From the NCBI RefSeq assembly GCF_029688735.1, contig NZ_JARULD010000002.1:434001-498000 (forward strand): a stretch of DNA of 64,000 nucleotides, given 5' to 3'. Of the stretch, positions 9,574 through 18,573 are shown piece after piece. This DNA comes from Qipengyuania flavescens (GTDB lineage Bacteria > Pseudomonadota > Alphaproteobacteria > Sphingomonadales > Sphingomonadaceae). The translations under genes were made by a program, and so were the position numbers. Position 1 is the first letter of the stretch; every line of letters starts with the position of its first letter. The notes beneath the pieces are model-generated. The model was not told where the DNA came from. It made no database searches and worked only from the letters and a program-made list of their open reading frames with translations.

Positions 9574-10170
9574 TCACGCGCGAGGGCGCTGCACCGTCAG
9601 GGCCATCCAGTCGCGCTGCGTCCCGTCGACTGCCTTTCCGGCATAGGTTTCCGAGGAGGCGATCGCGAACCCGGCGGTGCGATAGACATCTTCGAGCCAG
9701 CGGGCATCGGGAAAGTTATGCAGCCGACCGAGCAGGTCCCTGCCTTCGCCGCTGCCCAGCTTAAAATTGGCAAAATGCCAGCCGCCGGGCTGCAGCGCGC
9801 GATGAATTGACGCGAGTACGGAAGGCAGGTCGGTTCGCGCGACATGCAGCAGACAGGCATGCGCCCAGACCGCGTCGTATGCGGCTACGGCGTCGAGCTC
9901 GTCGAAGCGAAGCAAACGCGCGCCGACATCGAAACGTTCATTGGCCTTGTGGATCATTGCGGGGGTACCGTCGGTCGCGTCGAGATGGAAGCCGCGCTCA
10001 GCAATCCGAGCCGAATCCCGCCCGCCGCCACAGCCGAGCTCGAGTACGCTGGCACCGGGCGCGAGCCGGTCGAGAAAAACGTTAAGATGGCGGCTCGGCG
10101 CCTGCCCGAAGCCCAACGTGTAGCGCGGCGCGTTCTTCTCGTAGAACGCTATCGTCGCCGGATCGCTCAT
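9574..10170 (-). CDS. Class I SAM-dependent methyltransferase
   Basis: 198 aa. SAM motif I is VLELGCGGGRDS (about 39-50), the acidic loop LDATDGTPAM follows, and AHACLLHVAR marks motif II. The fold and length resemble TehB/UbiE-like small-molecule methyltransferases; the substrate is unknown. Its ATG overlaps the stop of the YciB-like membrane protein (ATGA, 10167-10170), so the two are translationally coupled. Confidence 0.85.
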   Translation of the reverse strand: MSDPATIAFYEKNAPRYTLGFGQAPSRHLNVFLDRLAPGASVLELGCGGGRDSARIAERGFHLDATDGTPAMIHKANERFDVGARLLRFDELDAVAAYDAVWAHACLLHVARTDLPSVLASIHRALQPGGWHFANFKLGSGEGRDLLGRLHNFPDARWLEDVYRTAGFAIASSETYAGKAVDGTQRDWMALTVQRPRA

Positions 10171-11175
10171 TCCGGCGGTAGCTCTCGATAGACTGGGGCT
10201 ATATCGCGCAGCATCTTGCCCTGTGCGTACCGGAACACCATCAGGATCAGCACCATCGTCACGAAGAAATCCGCGAAGGTACTGTAGAAGAGCCAGAAAT
10301 CGGTCGACCCGTAGAACGCGACAACCAGGTTCAGACCGGCCATGATCGCGCCGAGTACACCCATGCCGATGCCAAGCCGCGCGGGATCTATGTCGCGATA
10401 GGGCAGATAGCGTTTCAGCCGGACCGCAAGCCGGTTCCCGCCAGCCACACCATCGAAAAAGAACAATGAGGCGCTGACGAGGCCGACGACGGACGAGCGG
10501 TACTTGACCGCATCGTCGGACTGGAAAACCAGCGCGAGGCCTGCGGAAAGCAACAGCAAGGCTATGCCGAATAGCGCCAAACCCCCGAGCAGGTCGATCT
10601 TGGTCAACCGCTGTGCCACCAATAAGGCGACGCCGACCGCAGCCCCGACCAGCGCAGCGGTGGTGAGATCGGTCAGCTTGGCAATGACGAAGAAGAGGAG
10701 GCCTAGCAAAATATCGACCGCCAGCGGAATGCGATTGCGCTTGAAGGCGCCGAAATCGATGTGGGAGTTATGGCCGCCCGCGCTGTCGTTGAAGTCTTGC
10801 GACAGTGCGTCGCCGACCGTTCCGTTGGCATAGCTTTCCATCATCTCCCGATAATGCTCGGGATATGCGATGGTCTCTCCGGGGTGGCTTTCGTAGATGA
10901 GTTCCCCGTCGCGCCGGACCGCGATGCCAAGATTCATCGAGCTAATGTAGCCGGCTTCGACCTCAATCAACGAGCCGTCGAGGAGCGGCGCGGACAAGCG
11001 ATGATTGCGTACGGCGTCGGGACCGATGGCCGGGGTCGCATCCATCGAGACGACCCTGCCATCGAGGCACAGTTCCGAGAACAGACCATCGCTGCGCGAG
11101 CGCAGCGTTACCAGCCCGTTGGTGGAACCAATCCGAAAGCGGCGCCGATAGCGCCAGATCGTCACCCTTGCCACG
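10167..11175 (-). CDS. YciB/IspZ-like inner-membrane protein with extra N-terminal soluble domain
   Basis: About 335 aa. The GTG at 11175 lies just after the rlmN stop (11179); a GTG at 11165 (TIWRYRRRF) is an alternative. The first about 140 residues are soluble and beta-rich. From IDFGAFKRNRIPLAVDILLG on, five or six hydrophobic segments show the layout of septation protein A/YciB: short helices, RFAYG-like end (MVFRYAQGKMLRD). Family members sit in the inner membrane and affect envelope integrity. The N-terminal domain is an addition I do not recognise. Confidence 0.7.
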
Positions 11176-11178
11176 AAC

Positions 11179-12420
11179 TTACGCTTCGATTGCCTCGGCC
11201 GCCTCGCGGTCCCGCTGCGCACGGCTCTTCTTCTCCGCCGCAGTCTTCAGCTGTCCGCAGGCTGCATCGATGTCGCGGCCGCGCGGCGTGCGGATGGGGG
11301 CGGAGATGCCGCCTTCGAATACGATGTCGGAGAACCGCTTCACCCGCTCCGGCGTGGAGGTGTCGTAAGCTGCGCCGGGCCAGGGGTTGAACGGGATCAG
11401 GTTCACCTTGGCGGGCAATTTGTATTGCTTGAGCAGGCGCACGAGTTCGCGGGCGTGTTCGTCGGTATCGTTCTTGTCCTTCAGCATCACATATTCGAAG
11501 GTGATGCGGCGGGCATTGCTGGCACCGGGATAATCGGCGCAGGCCTGCAGCAATTCCTCGATGCCGTATTTCTTGTTTAGCGGGACGATCTCGTCGCGGA
11601 TCTCCTTGGTCACCGCGTGTAGCGAGACGGCCAGATTGACGCCGATTTCCTCGCCGCAGCGATCCATCATCGGCACGACGCCGCTGGTCGACAGAGTGAT
11701 GCGCCGCTTGGAGAGCGCAAGGCCGTCGCCGTCCATCACCAGCTTGAGCGCGCCCTTCACATTGTCGAAATTGTAGAGCGGCTCGCCCATGCCCATCATC
11801 ACGATGTTCGTCAGCAGGCGGCCATCAGAGGTGTAGTGGCCTTGATCTTCAGCTTCGTCCAGGCCCGCCATCGAGCCCTTGGGCCATTCGCCCAGCGCAT
11901 CGCGCGCCAGCATGACCTGCCCGACGATCTCGCCCGGCGTCAGATTGCGGACCAGCTTCATGGTGCCGGTGTGGCAGAAGCGGCAATTGAGCGTGCAGCC
12001 GACCTGGCTCGACACGCACAGCGTTCCGCGATCCGCATCCGGAATGAAGACCATCTCGAATTCGTGCCCCTCGGCGGTCTTGAGCAGCCATTTGCGCGTG
12101 CCGTCGGTCGAATGCTGGGCCTCGACCACTTCGGGACGACCGATAACGAAACGCTCGGCCAGCCACGGGCGCATGGTCTTGGCGATGTCGGTCATCGCTT
12201 CGAATTCAGTCACGCCGCGATGGTAGAGCCAGTGAAACACTTGCTTGGCGCGCAGTTTCGCCTGCTTGGGATCGAGGCCCGCCTCGGCGAACAATTCGCG
12301 GATACGCTCTTTCGGCAGGCCGATCAGATCGATGCGGCCATCGGCGCGCAGCGTTATGTCGCGTGCGACGGGAACCGGGTCCACCTGCCCGGGGATGCTC
12401 ATGAGTGTCGTATCAGCCAT
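11179..12420 (-). CDS. rlmN: 23S rRNA (adenine2503-C2)/tRNA methyltransferase RlmN
   Basis: 413 aa from the ATG at 12420 ([12 protein letters not shown]). The frame stays open 100 codons further upstream, but that part is not protein-like. The radical-SAM cluster motif CTLNCRFC (about 140-147) binds the 4Fe-4S cluster. VSSQVGC precedes it and [12 protein letters not shown] follows. The enzyme methylates C2 of A2503 in 23S rRNA and A37 in some tRNAs. The C-terminus has a lysine/arginine-rich tail. The YciB-like and methyltransferase genes follow closely and may be co-transcribed. Confidence 0.95.
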   Translation of the reverse strand: MADTTLMSIPGQVDPVPVARDITLRADGRIDLIGLPKERIRELFAEAGLDPKQAKLRAKQVFHWLYHRGVTEFEAMTDIAKTMRPWLAERFVIGRPEVVEAQHSTDGTRKWLLKTAEGHEFEMVFIPDADRGTLCVSSQVGCTLNCRFCHTGTMKLVRNLTPGEIVGQVMLARDALGEWPKGSMAGLDEAEDQGHYTSDGRLLTNIVMMGMGEPLYNFDNVKGALKLVMDGDGLALSKRRITLSTSGVVPMMDRCGEEIGVNLAVSLHAVTKEIRDEIVPLNKKYGIEELLQACADYPGASNARRITFEYVMLKDKNDTDEHARELVRLLKQYKLPAKVNLIPFNPWPGAAYDTSTPERVKRFSDIVFEGGISAPIRTPRGRDIDAACGQLKTAAEKKSRAQRDREAAEAIEA

Positions 12421-12701
12421 GGGAGCGGCGCATATAGGCGCGTGAGGGCGTTTTGGCCAGATGGAACGGAGCGCGTAAAATCGATCTCGTGCCATCGGGT
12501 TCCAACGTTTCGTCGTGAATTCCGCGCAATCTGTTTGCGCCTGCATTCGGTCGATGAGGCGGCACGGCTTGGCGCAAGATTGTGTCGCGGATGCAACACT
12601 TTCTTGTTGTGGAAGGTTAATGAAACTGCGCGCGGTCTTCCGCCGTTCTCGAAGTCCACGCTGCTCGTGAAGCGGCGTCGATAAGAAACGGAGTACTAAG
12701 T
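12421..12701. promoter_or_regulatory. Divergent promoter region between rlmN and an outer-membrane protein gene
   Basis: The stretch separates two diverging genes, so it should hold both promoters. The right part has an AT-richer block around 12595-12625 and a CGGAG Shine-Dalgarno-like element before the ATG at 12702. No clear operator is visible. Confidence 0.5.
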
Positions 12702-13370
12702 ATGAAAAAGACAGTCGCACTTTTCGCAGCCGCCTCGGTGGCCGCCATCGCAGCCCCCGCCGCCGCTCAGGACGCGACCGACGGCACCTTCACCGGCCCG
12801 CGCGCCGAAGCGCTTGTCGGTTATGATGTCAGCAAGGCCGGCAGCGACATCGACGACGATGCCAACGAAGGTAACGACCAGTCGATCGATGGCGTGACCT
12901 ATGGCGTCGGCGTCGGTTACGACTTCAACGCCGGCGGCGTCGTCCTCGGTCTCGAAGGCGAGTTGACCGATTCCACGGCGGACGTCGAATTCGATGGTGC
13001 CGACGGTGAATTCTTCGGCCTCGGCAATGTGAATGCAGGCCGCGACCTCTATGTCGGCGCGCGCGCCGGTATCCTCGCGAACCCGGATCTGCTGCTTTAC
13101 GTGAAGGGCGGTTATTCGAACGCACGCTACAACGTGAACAGCTCGTTCGACGGCGACGAGTATCGTGCCAAGATCGACACGGACGGTTTCCGCGTGGGTG
13201 CGGGTGCGGAATACGCGCTCAACGAGAACACCTATGCCAAGCTCGAATATCGCTATTCGAACTACGGCGATGCGGAACTCGATTTCGAAGGCGACACGCC
13301 GGATGCCGATCTCGGCGAGATCGACGTCGACCGTCACCAGGTGATGCTCGGCTTCGGCTATCGCTTCTAA
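12702..13370 (+). CDS. Outer-membrane beta-barrel protein (Opacity/OmpA-like porin family)
   Basis: 222 aa: signal peptide [20 protein letters not shown] cleaved after AAAQ, then alternating strands such as [40 protein letters not shown] and [12 protein letters not shown]. It ends with VMLGFGYRF, the C-terminal aromatic signature used for outer-membrane insertion. This is the eight-strand barrel type of the OmpA-like superfamily. Negative charge is high (acidic loops). It has its own promoter region and a strong terminator at 13391. Confidence 0.9.
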   Translation: MKKTVALFAAASVAAIAAPAAAQDATDGTFTGPRAEALVGYDVSKAGSDIDDDANEGNDQSIDGVTYGVGVGYDFNAGGVVLGLEGELTDSTADVEFDGADGEFFGLGNVNAGRDLYVGARAGILANPDLLLYVKGGYSNARYNVNSSFDGDEYRAKIDTDGFRVGAGAEYALNENTYAKLEYRYSNYGDAELDFEGDTPDADLGEIDVDRHQVMLGFGYRF

Positions 13371-13390
13371 GCAGAAGTCGTAGTGAAAAC

Positions 13391-13426
13391 GGGGGCCGGC
13401 AGCGCAGGGCGTTGCCGGCCCCTTTT
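13391..13426. terminator. Intrinsic terminator between convergent genes
   Basis: Stem GGGGCCGGCA (13392-13401) with TGCCGGCCCC (13413-13422), followed on the plus strand by TTTT. It ends the porin transcript. On the minus strand the run AAAAC-type sequence makes it likely to act on the opposite transcript too. Confidence 0.85.
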
Positions 13427-13430
13427 CGTA

Positions 13431-13913
13431 TCAGCGCCGGGAGCAGGCGAGGGTGGCTGCATCCATCGCCGTGGCCGCGCCGGACAGCGAATAGGAGTTC
13501 GAGAAGCGGCGTCCGCGAGTGTCGGTTGCGCGGATCGTCATGCTCTGGGCCGAGCGCATCGCGGCGACGATCGCTGCGTCCATCCTCCGGTCTTTCGCCC
13601 AGGCATCGCCGCCGCCGCCCGTCAGCTCGAAGCGCTGCGAACCGATGCGGAGCTGTAGCGATGGCGTCTTCGCCAGCATGCGCGACAGGCGGAAATGCAC
13701 TTGTCCGCGGATCTGTCGGCGCGGCCAGGTGCCGATGGTGGCGAACGGCTCGTTGTCCCGCGATAGGCGGCTGGGCGTCGGCTTCGCAATTGCGTAGCAG
13801 CGCGGGACCGTAGGATCGCGGAACGCACCCCAGTCTGAGAAAACACCGAGGCTGTCCTTCGCTGCCAGCGGGCTTGCGAGGAGGAGCAGGGTCAGAGCCA
13901 GTACTTTACGCAT
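13431..13913 (-). CDS. Secreted protein, invasion-associated locus B (IalB)-like
   Basis: 160 aa with signal peptide (MRKVLALTLLLLASPLAAK). The layout GVFSDWGAFRDP...RCYAIAKP and the C-terminal MTIRATDTRGRRFSNSYSL resemble the IalB family, periplasmic proteins of unknown biochemical role, first noted in Bartonella. Its start overlaps the greB stop by 8 nt, so it is probably translated as the second gene of a greB unit. Confidence 0.7.
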   Translation of the reverse strand: MRKVLALTLLLLASPLAAKDSLGVFSDWGAFRDPTVPRCYAIAKPTPSRLSRDNEPFATIGTWPRRQIRGQVHFRLSRMLAKTPSLQLRIGSQRFELTGGGGDAWAKDRRMDAAIVAAMRSAQSMTIRATDTRGRRFSNSYSLSGAATAMDAATLACSRR

Positions 13914-14397
13914 AGTCGATGGCCATTACTTCCCACTCGCGGTCGCCGCCGGGAAGGCGCACGAGGCGCAAATCCCCGACCGATGCACCCTTCAGCGCAC
14001 GGGCGAGGGGGGATGACCAGCCGATCCGCCCGGCACTGGCGTCCTGCTCGTCGTCGCCGACCAGGGTGACGGTCTTCTCGACTTCGTGCTCGTCGGCAAG
14101 CGTCACGGTGGCGCCGAAGAAGGCGCGCGACTTGTCGGGCTGTTCGGCAGGGTCGATCACCCGCGCGGCCTTCATCCGGCGCGACAGGTGGCCGAGCTCG
14201 CGGTCGATCTCCCGCATCCGCTTGCGGCCGTAGAGATAGTCGCCGTTCTCGCTGCGGTCGCCGTTCCCGGCGGCCCAGCTCACGATCTCGACGATTTCCG
14301 GCCGCTCGGTGCCGAGCAGATGATCGTATCTCGCACGCAGCGCGGCATAGCCTGCCGGCGTGATCGGATTGCCCGGAACGGATTTCTGCGCGCCCAT
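13906..14397 (-). CDS. greB: Transcription elongation factor GreB-type
   Basis: 163 aa from the ATG at 14397; the frame extends upstream but without protein-like sequence. The N-terminal coiled coil has VSWAAGNGDRSENGDYLYGRKRMREIDREL with the acidic tip residues DRSENGDY. The GreB pattern (YxYGKKRLREIDRR) is clearer than GreA. The C-terminal globular part ends IGWSSPLARALKGASVGD. Gre factors stimulate transcript cleavage by stalled RNA polymerase. It lies just downstream of slt on the same strand (20-nt gap) and overlaps the IalB-like gene. Confidence 0.9.
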   Translation of the reverse strand: MGAQKSVPGNPITPAGYAALRARYDHLLGTERPEIVEIVSWAAGNGDRSENGDYLYGRKRMREIDRELGHLSRRMKAARVIDPAEQPDKSRAFFGATVTLADEHEVEKTVTLVGDDEQDASAGRIGWSSPLARALKGASVGDLRLVRLPGGDREWEVMAIDYA

Positions 14398-14417
14398 CGG
14401 CCCGCCCCTAGCGTATT

Positions 14418-16355
14418 CTATCGCCGCAGGTAACTCGCGATATCGCGTTGGCGGGCGGTCGACTGGTCGGGATGCATATTGGCATAGGCGACAGCATTGC
14501 CGATCACGCGCATGACGTAATAGCGCGTCTCGAAATTCGACGGGATCTGCTCGATCCAGGTCACCCAGTCGACAGAACCGTTGCGCGGATCGCCATTGAG
14601 GCGGAGCCACTCGTTCACCCGGCCGGGGCCGGCGTTGTAGGCCGCGATGGCGAGCGGATAGGCCCCGTTGTAGCGGTCCATCAGCCGCGCGAAATGCGCA
14701 TCGCCTAGGCGGATGTTGTAGCTGGGATTGGCGGTCAGATCGGCCGACATGTAAGCAACGCCGATCTTGCCCGCTTCCTCGCGCGCTGTGCCGGGCATGA
14801 GCTGCATCATGCCGCGCGCACCGGCGTGGCTGACGCGGGTGCGGTCGAACTCGCTCTCCTGCCGCGCAATGGCGTGGACCATGGTCCAGTTCGCGCCGCT
14901 ATGCGTCTGCACGGTCGGGAAGCCGATCCGCTCATAGCCCTTGAGACCATGTTCGCCCGCGACCAGGCCCGCGACGACGGCCATTTCCTCCAAGCCCGTC
15001 TGCCGCGCGAGCTCGCCGACCAGCGCCATTTCTTCCGGCGTATCCGCTTTCTCGGCGACCGCTTCGAAGAACGCGCGCTCCGTGCGCCAGTCCTGCCGGT
15101 TGCGCGAAAGCGCGCGGATAGCCTGCGTGAGGGGATCGCTGTCGAAAGCGGAGCGCTGCTCGGGCGACGACTGCGGCTGGGGCAGAGCGGCGAAGCTCGG
15201 CATCGGACGGCCAAGTTCGCTCAGCGCCAGTTGGCCATAATACCATTCGGGATATTCAGCCGCCATTTCCCAATAGCGCTGCGCCTCGGCCCGGTCACCT
15301 GCACGCGCCGCAGCACGTCCGGCCCAGAAGAAACCCTTGGAACGGGTCAGCGGAGTCTTGGCAGCGGTACCATAACGATAGAAGAGCGGCGCGGCGCGCT
15401 GGCCGTCCCCCATCGACCAGAGCGCCTTGGTGCCGCCAAGCCACATGAGGTCGGTGTATTTGTCGCGCAGGGCGAAGGACCCTTCGGAAATGTCGGTCCC
15501 CGGCGCGAAGAAATCGTCCACCTTGGAGGCGATGGCGACCGCCTGGCTCGGTGCGCCTGCGCTCTTTGCGACAGCCAGCGCTTCGCTGATGAAGGCGTCG
15601 CCGTCGAAGGCAGGAGCATTGAAGGTTGCGCGATTGCCCAACAGGTTCACTGCCTGGAGGGGCTGGCCCGAACTGCGGTAATACTTCGTCAGATTATAGA
15701 CATAGCCCGCATCGCTCATCGCGTCCTGCGGAGCCGAGCCCATCGAGCCGCCAAGCAGCGCCATGCGGGCTTGCGCCATCTGGCGATAGGCGGGCGAAAC
15801 GCGCGCGATGTGGCGCGATGCGGCGTCGAGATTGCCCTGCCACAGCAGCGCGTCCATCCGGGCGTCGTGATCTTCGGGCGCAAAGTGGCTACCGAACAGG
15901 CCGACGAGATATAGTTCCGCCGGGCCGCTCATGGTGCCATTGCGCCACGCCTCGCGCGCCATCTCCAGCGCCTCGGGCCGGTCCATCGACGCGAGTGCCA
16001 GCGCATAGCGCGCACGCCCGCTATTCGTCAGCGGCGGGTGCTCGTCGAAAAATGCCACCAGAGCCTGCGGCGACGCGGCCTCGCTATCGAGCGCATTTTC
16101 GGCGCGGCGTTGCAGCAAGTCTTCCTTCGGGAAATCCGGATAGGTCGTGATGAAATTGGCGTAGGAGCCGAACGACAGATCGTCGCGCTTGGTGAGATAT
16201 TCCCACTGTGCGATCGCCGCATCGATCCGCGCGGGCTGCTGCGCCACCATGGTGCTGCGCCCGTCATTCTGCGCCGACGCGGTGGCCGGCAGCACGAAAG
16301 CGGTGGTTGCGAGGAGGATCGAAGTGATTGCTGTTGTCTTGCCCATGCTGGACAT
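14418..16355 (-). CDS. Soluble lytic murein transglycosylase (Slt family)
   Basis: 645 aa from the ATG at 16355, preceded by GGGAGCC as Shine-Dalgarno; the frame is open far upstream but without coding character. Signal peptide about 1-29. A long alpha-helical superhelix follows. The C-terminal SLT domain shows AIARQESEFDRTRVSHAGA (catalytic Glu near 501), GMMQLMPGTA and LAIAAYNAGPGRV. It cleaves peptidoglycan to 1,6-anhydromuropeptides in the periplasm. It is divergent from dapA. Confidence 0.93.
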   Translation of the reverse strand: MSSMGKTTAITSILLATTAFVLPATASAQNDGRSTMVAQQPARIDAAIAQWEYLTKRDDLSFGSYANFITTYPDFPKEDLLQRRAENALDSEAASPQALVAFFDEHPPLTNSGRARYALALASMDRPEALEMAREAWRNGTMSGPAELYLVGLFGSHFAPEDHDARMDALLWQGNLDAASRHIARVSPAYRQMAQARMALLGGSMGSAPQDAMSDAGYVYNLTKYYRSSGQPLQAVNLLGNRATFNAPAFDGDAFISEALAVAKSAGAPSQAVAIASKVDDFFAPGTDISEGSFALRDKYTDLMWLGGTKALWSMGDGQRAAPLFYRYGTAAKTPLTRSKGFFWAGRAAARAGDRAEAQRYWEMAAEYPEWYYGQLALSELGRPMPSFAALPQPQSSPEQRSAFDSDPLTQAIRALSRNRQDWRTERAFFEAVAEKADTPEEMALVGELARQTGLEEMAVVAGLVAGEHGLKGYERIGFPTVQTHSGANWTMVHAIARQESEFDRTRVSHAGARGMMQLMPGTAREEAGKIGVAYMSADLTANPSYNIRLGDAHFARLMDRYNGAYPLAIAAYNAGPGRVNEWLRLNGDPRNGSVDWVTWIEQIPSNFETRYYVMRVIGNAVAYANMHPDQSTARQRDIASYLRR

Positions 16356-16448
16356 AATGGCTCCCGGCTCCTTATCAGGCGCTGAATGAAAAATCCCGTC
16401 TCGCGATTTCTCGCGAGTTGTCATGTATCTAACGCAGGACTTCCGTAA

Positions 16449-17330
16449 ATGTTCTCTGGCTCGATTCCGGCTCTGGCGACTCCTTTCCGCGACGGAGCGT
16501 TCGACGAGAAAGCTTTCCGCCGCCTGGTCGATTGGCAAATCGACAATGGCAGCAAGGCGCTGGTGCCCTGCGGGACCACGGGCGAGGCCTCCACCATCTC
16601 CAATGCGGAGCATCACCGCGTGGTGGAAGTCTGCATCGAACAGGCCGCAGGCCGCGTTCCGGTGATCGCCGGCTGCGGCAGCAACGATACGCGAAATGCC
16701 CTGCTCCACATGAATTTCGCCAAGAAGGCAGGCGCCGCTGCAGGCTTGTGCGTTGCTCCCTATTATAACCGCCCGAGCCAGGCGGGGCTGATCGCGCATT
16801 TCAGCTTCCTGGCCGAAAACAGCGACCTGCCGATCGTCCTCTACAACGTCCCCAGCCGTACCGTCACCGATATCGAGGACGAGACCGTGGTCGAGCTGGT
16901 CCGCAAATTCCCGAAGCAGATCGTCGCCATCAAGGATGCCAGCGGCGACCTCTCGCGCGTGGCCGATCACCGCATGGGGCTGGACCACGATTTCTGCCAG
17001 CTGTCCGGTAATGACGAGCTGTGGCTCCCGCATTCCGCCGCGGGCGGGGCAGGATGCATTTCGGTGACCGCCAACGTCGCCCCGGCGCTTTGCGCGGAGT
17101 TCCACGAGGCGATTGCAGACAATGATCTCGTGAAGGCGCGCAAGCTCAATGATCGCCTGTTCCCGCTTCATTATGCAATGTTCTCCGACGCGAGCCCCGC
17201 GCCGGTCAAATACGCGCTCAGCCGCGTCCACGACTGGTTTTCCGAAGACGTGCGCTTGCCGCTTTGCAACGCGAGCGATGAAAGCCGCAAGCAGGTCGAC
17301 GAGGCGCTGGAAATTGCCGGGCTGATCTGA
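16449..17330 (+). CDS. dapA: 4-hydroxy-tetrahydrodipicolinate synthase
   Basis: 293 aa, normal length. It condenses pyruvate with aspartate semialdehyde in lysine and diaminopimelate synthesis. The TIM-barrel blocks are VPCGTTGEASTIS, CVAPYYNRPSQAG and VLYNVPSRT (proton-relay Tyr). The Schiff-base lysine is in IVAIKDASGDLSR (about residue 162). smpB follows after 45 nt on the same strand, a common gene neighbourhood in alphaproteobacteria. Confidence 0.96.
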   Translation: MFSGSIPALATPFRDGAFDEKAFRRLVDWQIDNGSKALVPCGTTGEASTISNAEHHRVVEVCIEQAAGRVPVIAGCGSNDTRNALLHMNFAKKAGAAAGLCVAPYYNRPSQAGLIAHFSFLAENSDLPIVLYNVPSRTVTDIEDETVVELVRKFPKQIVAIKDASGDLSRVADHRMGLDHDFCQLSGNDELWLPHSAAGGAGCISVTANVAPALCAEFHEAIADNDLVKARKLNDRLFPLHYAMFSDASPAPVKYALSRVHDWFSEDVRLPLCNASDESRKQVDEALEIAGLI

Positions 17331-17375
17331 CCGCCCTTTCCTTTTGCGCACTGCGACCCTAGATGCGCCCACCCT

Positions 17376-17858
17376 ATGGCCCGTCCCAAACCCGCCACCT
17401 TCGACAAGCAAAAAACCGTCGCCGACAACCGGCGCGTGCGGTTCGACTATCATGTCGAGGAGACGTTCGAGGCCGGGCTCGCCCTGCAGGGGACCGAGGT
17501 CAAGGCGCTGCGGGCGGGCGAGGCGAGCATCAAGGAAAGCTATGCCGAAGTGCGCGACGGGCAGGTGTGGCTGATCAATGCCAACATCCCCGAATATTCC
17601 CACGGCAACCGGCTCAATCACGAGCCGCGGCGGCCGCGCAAGCTGTTGCTGCACGCGCGCGAAATCGAGAAGCTGTTCGGTGCGGTCGAGCGCAAGGGCA
17701 TGACGCTGGTCCCGCTGTCGGTCTATTTCAATTCGACCGGGCGGGCGAAGGTCGAGCTGGCGCTCGCCAAGGGCAAGCAGGCGCATGACAAGCGGCAGAC
17801 GATCAAGGAGCGCGACTGGAAGCGCGACAAGGCGCGCCTGATGCGCGAGAAGGGCTGA
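17376..17858 (+). CDS. smpB: SsrA-binding protein SmpB
   Basis: 160 aa. Binds tmRNA and places it in stalled ribosomes. Recognised by [47 protein letters not shown] and [13 protein letters not shown]; the basic tail [20 protein letters not shown] is the segment that enters the mRNA channel. The tmRNA gene itself is not in this window. Confidence 0.97.
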   Translation: MARPKPATFDKQKTVADNRRVRFDYHVEETFEAGLALQGTEVKALRAGEASIKESYAEVRDGQVWLINANIPEYSHGNRLNHEPRRPRKLLLHAREIEKLFGAVERKGMTLVPLSVYFNSTGRAKVELALAKGKQAHDKRQTIKERDWKRDKARLMREKG

Positions 17859-17967
17859 GCGGCTCGTCCATCGTTAACCGGCCGATAGCCATTGCGCATT
17901 CATCGCCATGCGCTAGAGCGCGGGCCTTGCACTCGCCGGGGCGCAAGCGCATCTGTGAAATGTGGTC

Positions 17968-18573
17968 ATGAGCAATCCGAAGTCCAAAACCTTCCTGTCG
18001 GACCTGATCCGCAAATACATGCCCACGCGCGAGCAGCTTGCCGAGAACAAGTATCTCAAGCCGATCGCCCACCGCTTCCTGACGCCGGAATTGTGGCGTT
18101 TCACCCGGCGCAGCGTGCCGCGGGGCGTGGCGCTCGGTATCTTTGCCGGGTTCATTATTCCGGTCGGGCAGATTTTTCTCGCCGCCTTCATGGCGTTGCC
18201 TGCGCGCGCGAACGTGCCATTGTCGGCGCTCGTAACTTTCATCACCAATCCGTTCACCTTCCCCATTTGGGCGGTTTTTGCCAATCGCGTCGGCGCGTTC
18301 ATCCTCGAAGTCGATCTCGACGTCACCGGCGGTGCTGCGCAGGATGAAATCACCAGCGGGCGCTGGGCGTGGCTGGTCGAAATGTTCGAAGGCGTCGGGG
18401 TGACGGTGCTGGTGACGATTTTCGGCTTCGTCGTGCTGGCCGTCGTGGGTGCGGCCATCGGCTATCTTCTCTCGAGCTTCGTCTGGCGCTTCATCGTGGC
18501 CGGCAAGCGCCGCCGCCGCCTGCGCGCGGCCGAACGCCGGATGTACGAGCGCCTGGCGGAGGACGGCGAATGA
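17968..18573 (+). CDS. DUF2062 domain membrane protein
   Basis: 201 aa from the ATG at 17968 (a GTG two codons earlier is possible). After a basic N-terminus (KTFLSDLIRKYMPTREQL) there are three or four hydrophobic helices: GVALGIFAGFIIPVGQIFLA, NPFTFPIWAVFANRVGAF and VTVLVTIFGFVVLAVVGAA. The C-terminus is arginine-rich. The family is a small inner-membrane group of unknown function. The stop overlaps the cckA start (ATGA). Confidence 0.85.
   Translation: MSNPKSKTFLSDLIRKYMPTREQLAENKYLKPIAHRFLTPELWRFTRRSVPRGVALGIFAGFIIPVGQIFLAAFMALPARANVPLSALVTFITNPFTFPIWAVFANRVGAFILEVDLDVTGGAAQDEITSGRWAWLVEMFEGVGVTVLVTIFGFVVLAVVGAAIGYLLSSFVWRFIVAGKRRRRLRAAERRMYERLAEDGE

Noticed and set aside
12421..12720. 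100-codon N-terminal extension of rlmN
   Set aside because: The extension crosses the divergent promoter region and the start of the porin gene and is not seen in RlmN proteins.
16356..17786. N-terminal extension of slt to 1122 codons
   Set aside because: It is antisense to dapA and smpB. The start at 16355 has a good ribosome-binding site and a signal peptide.
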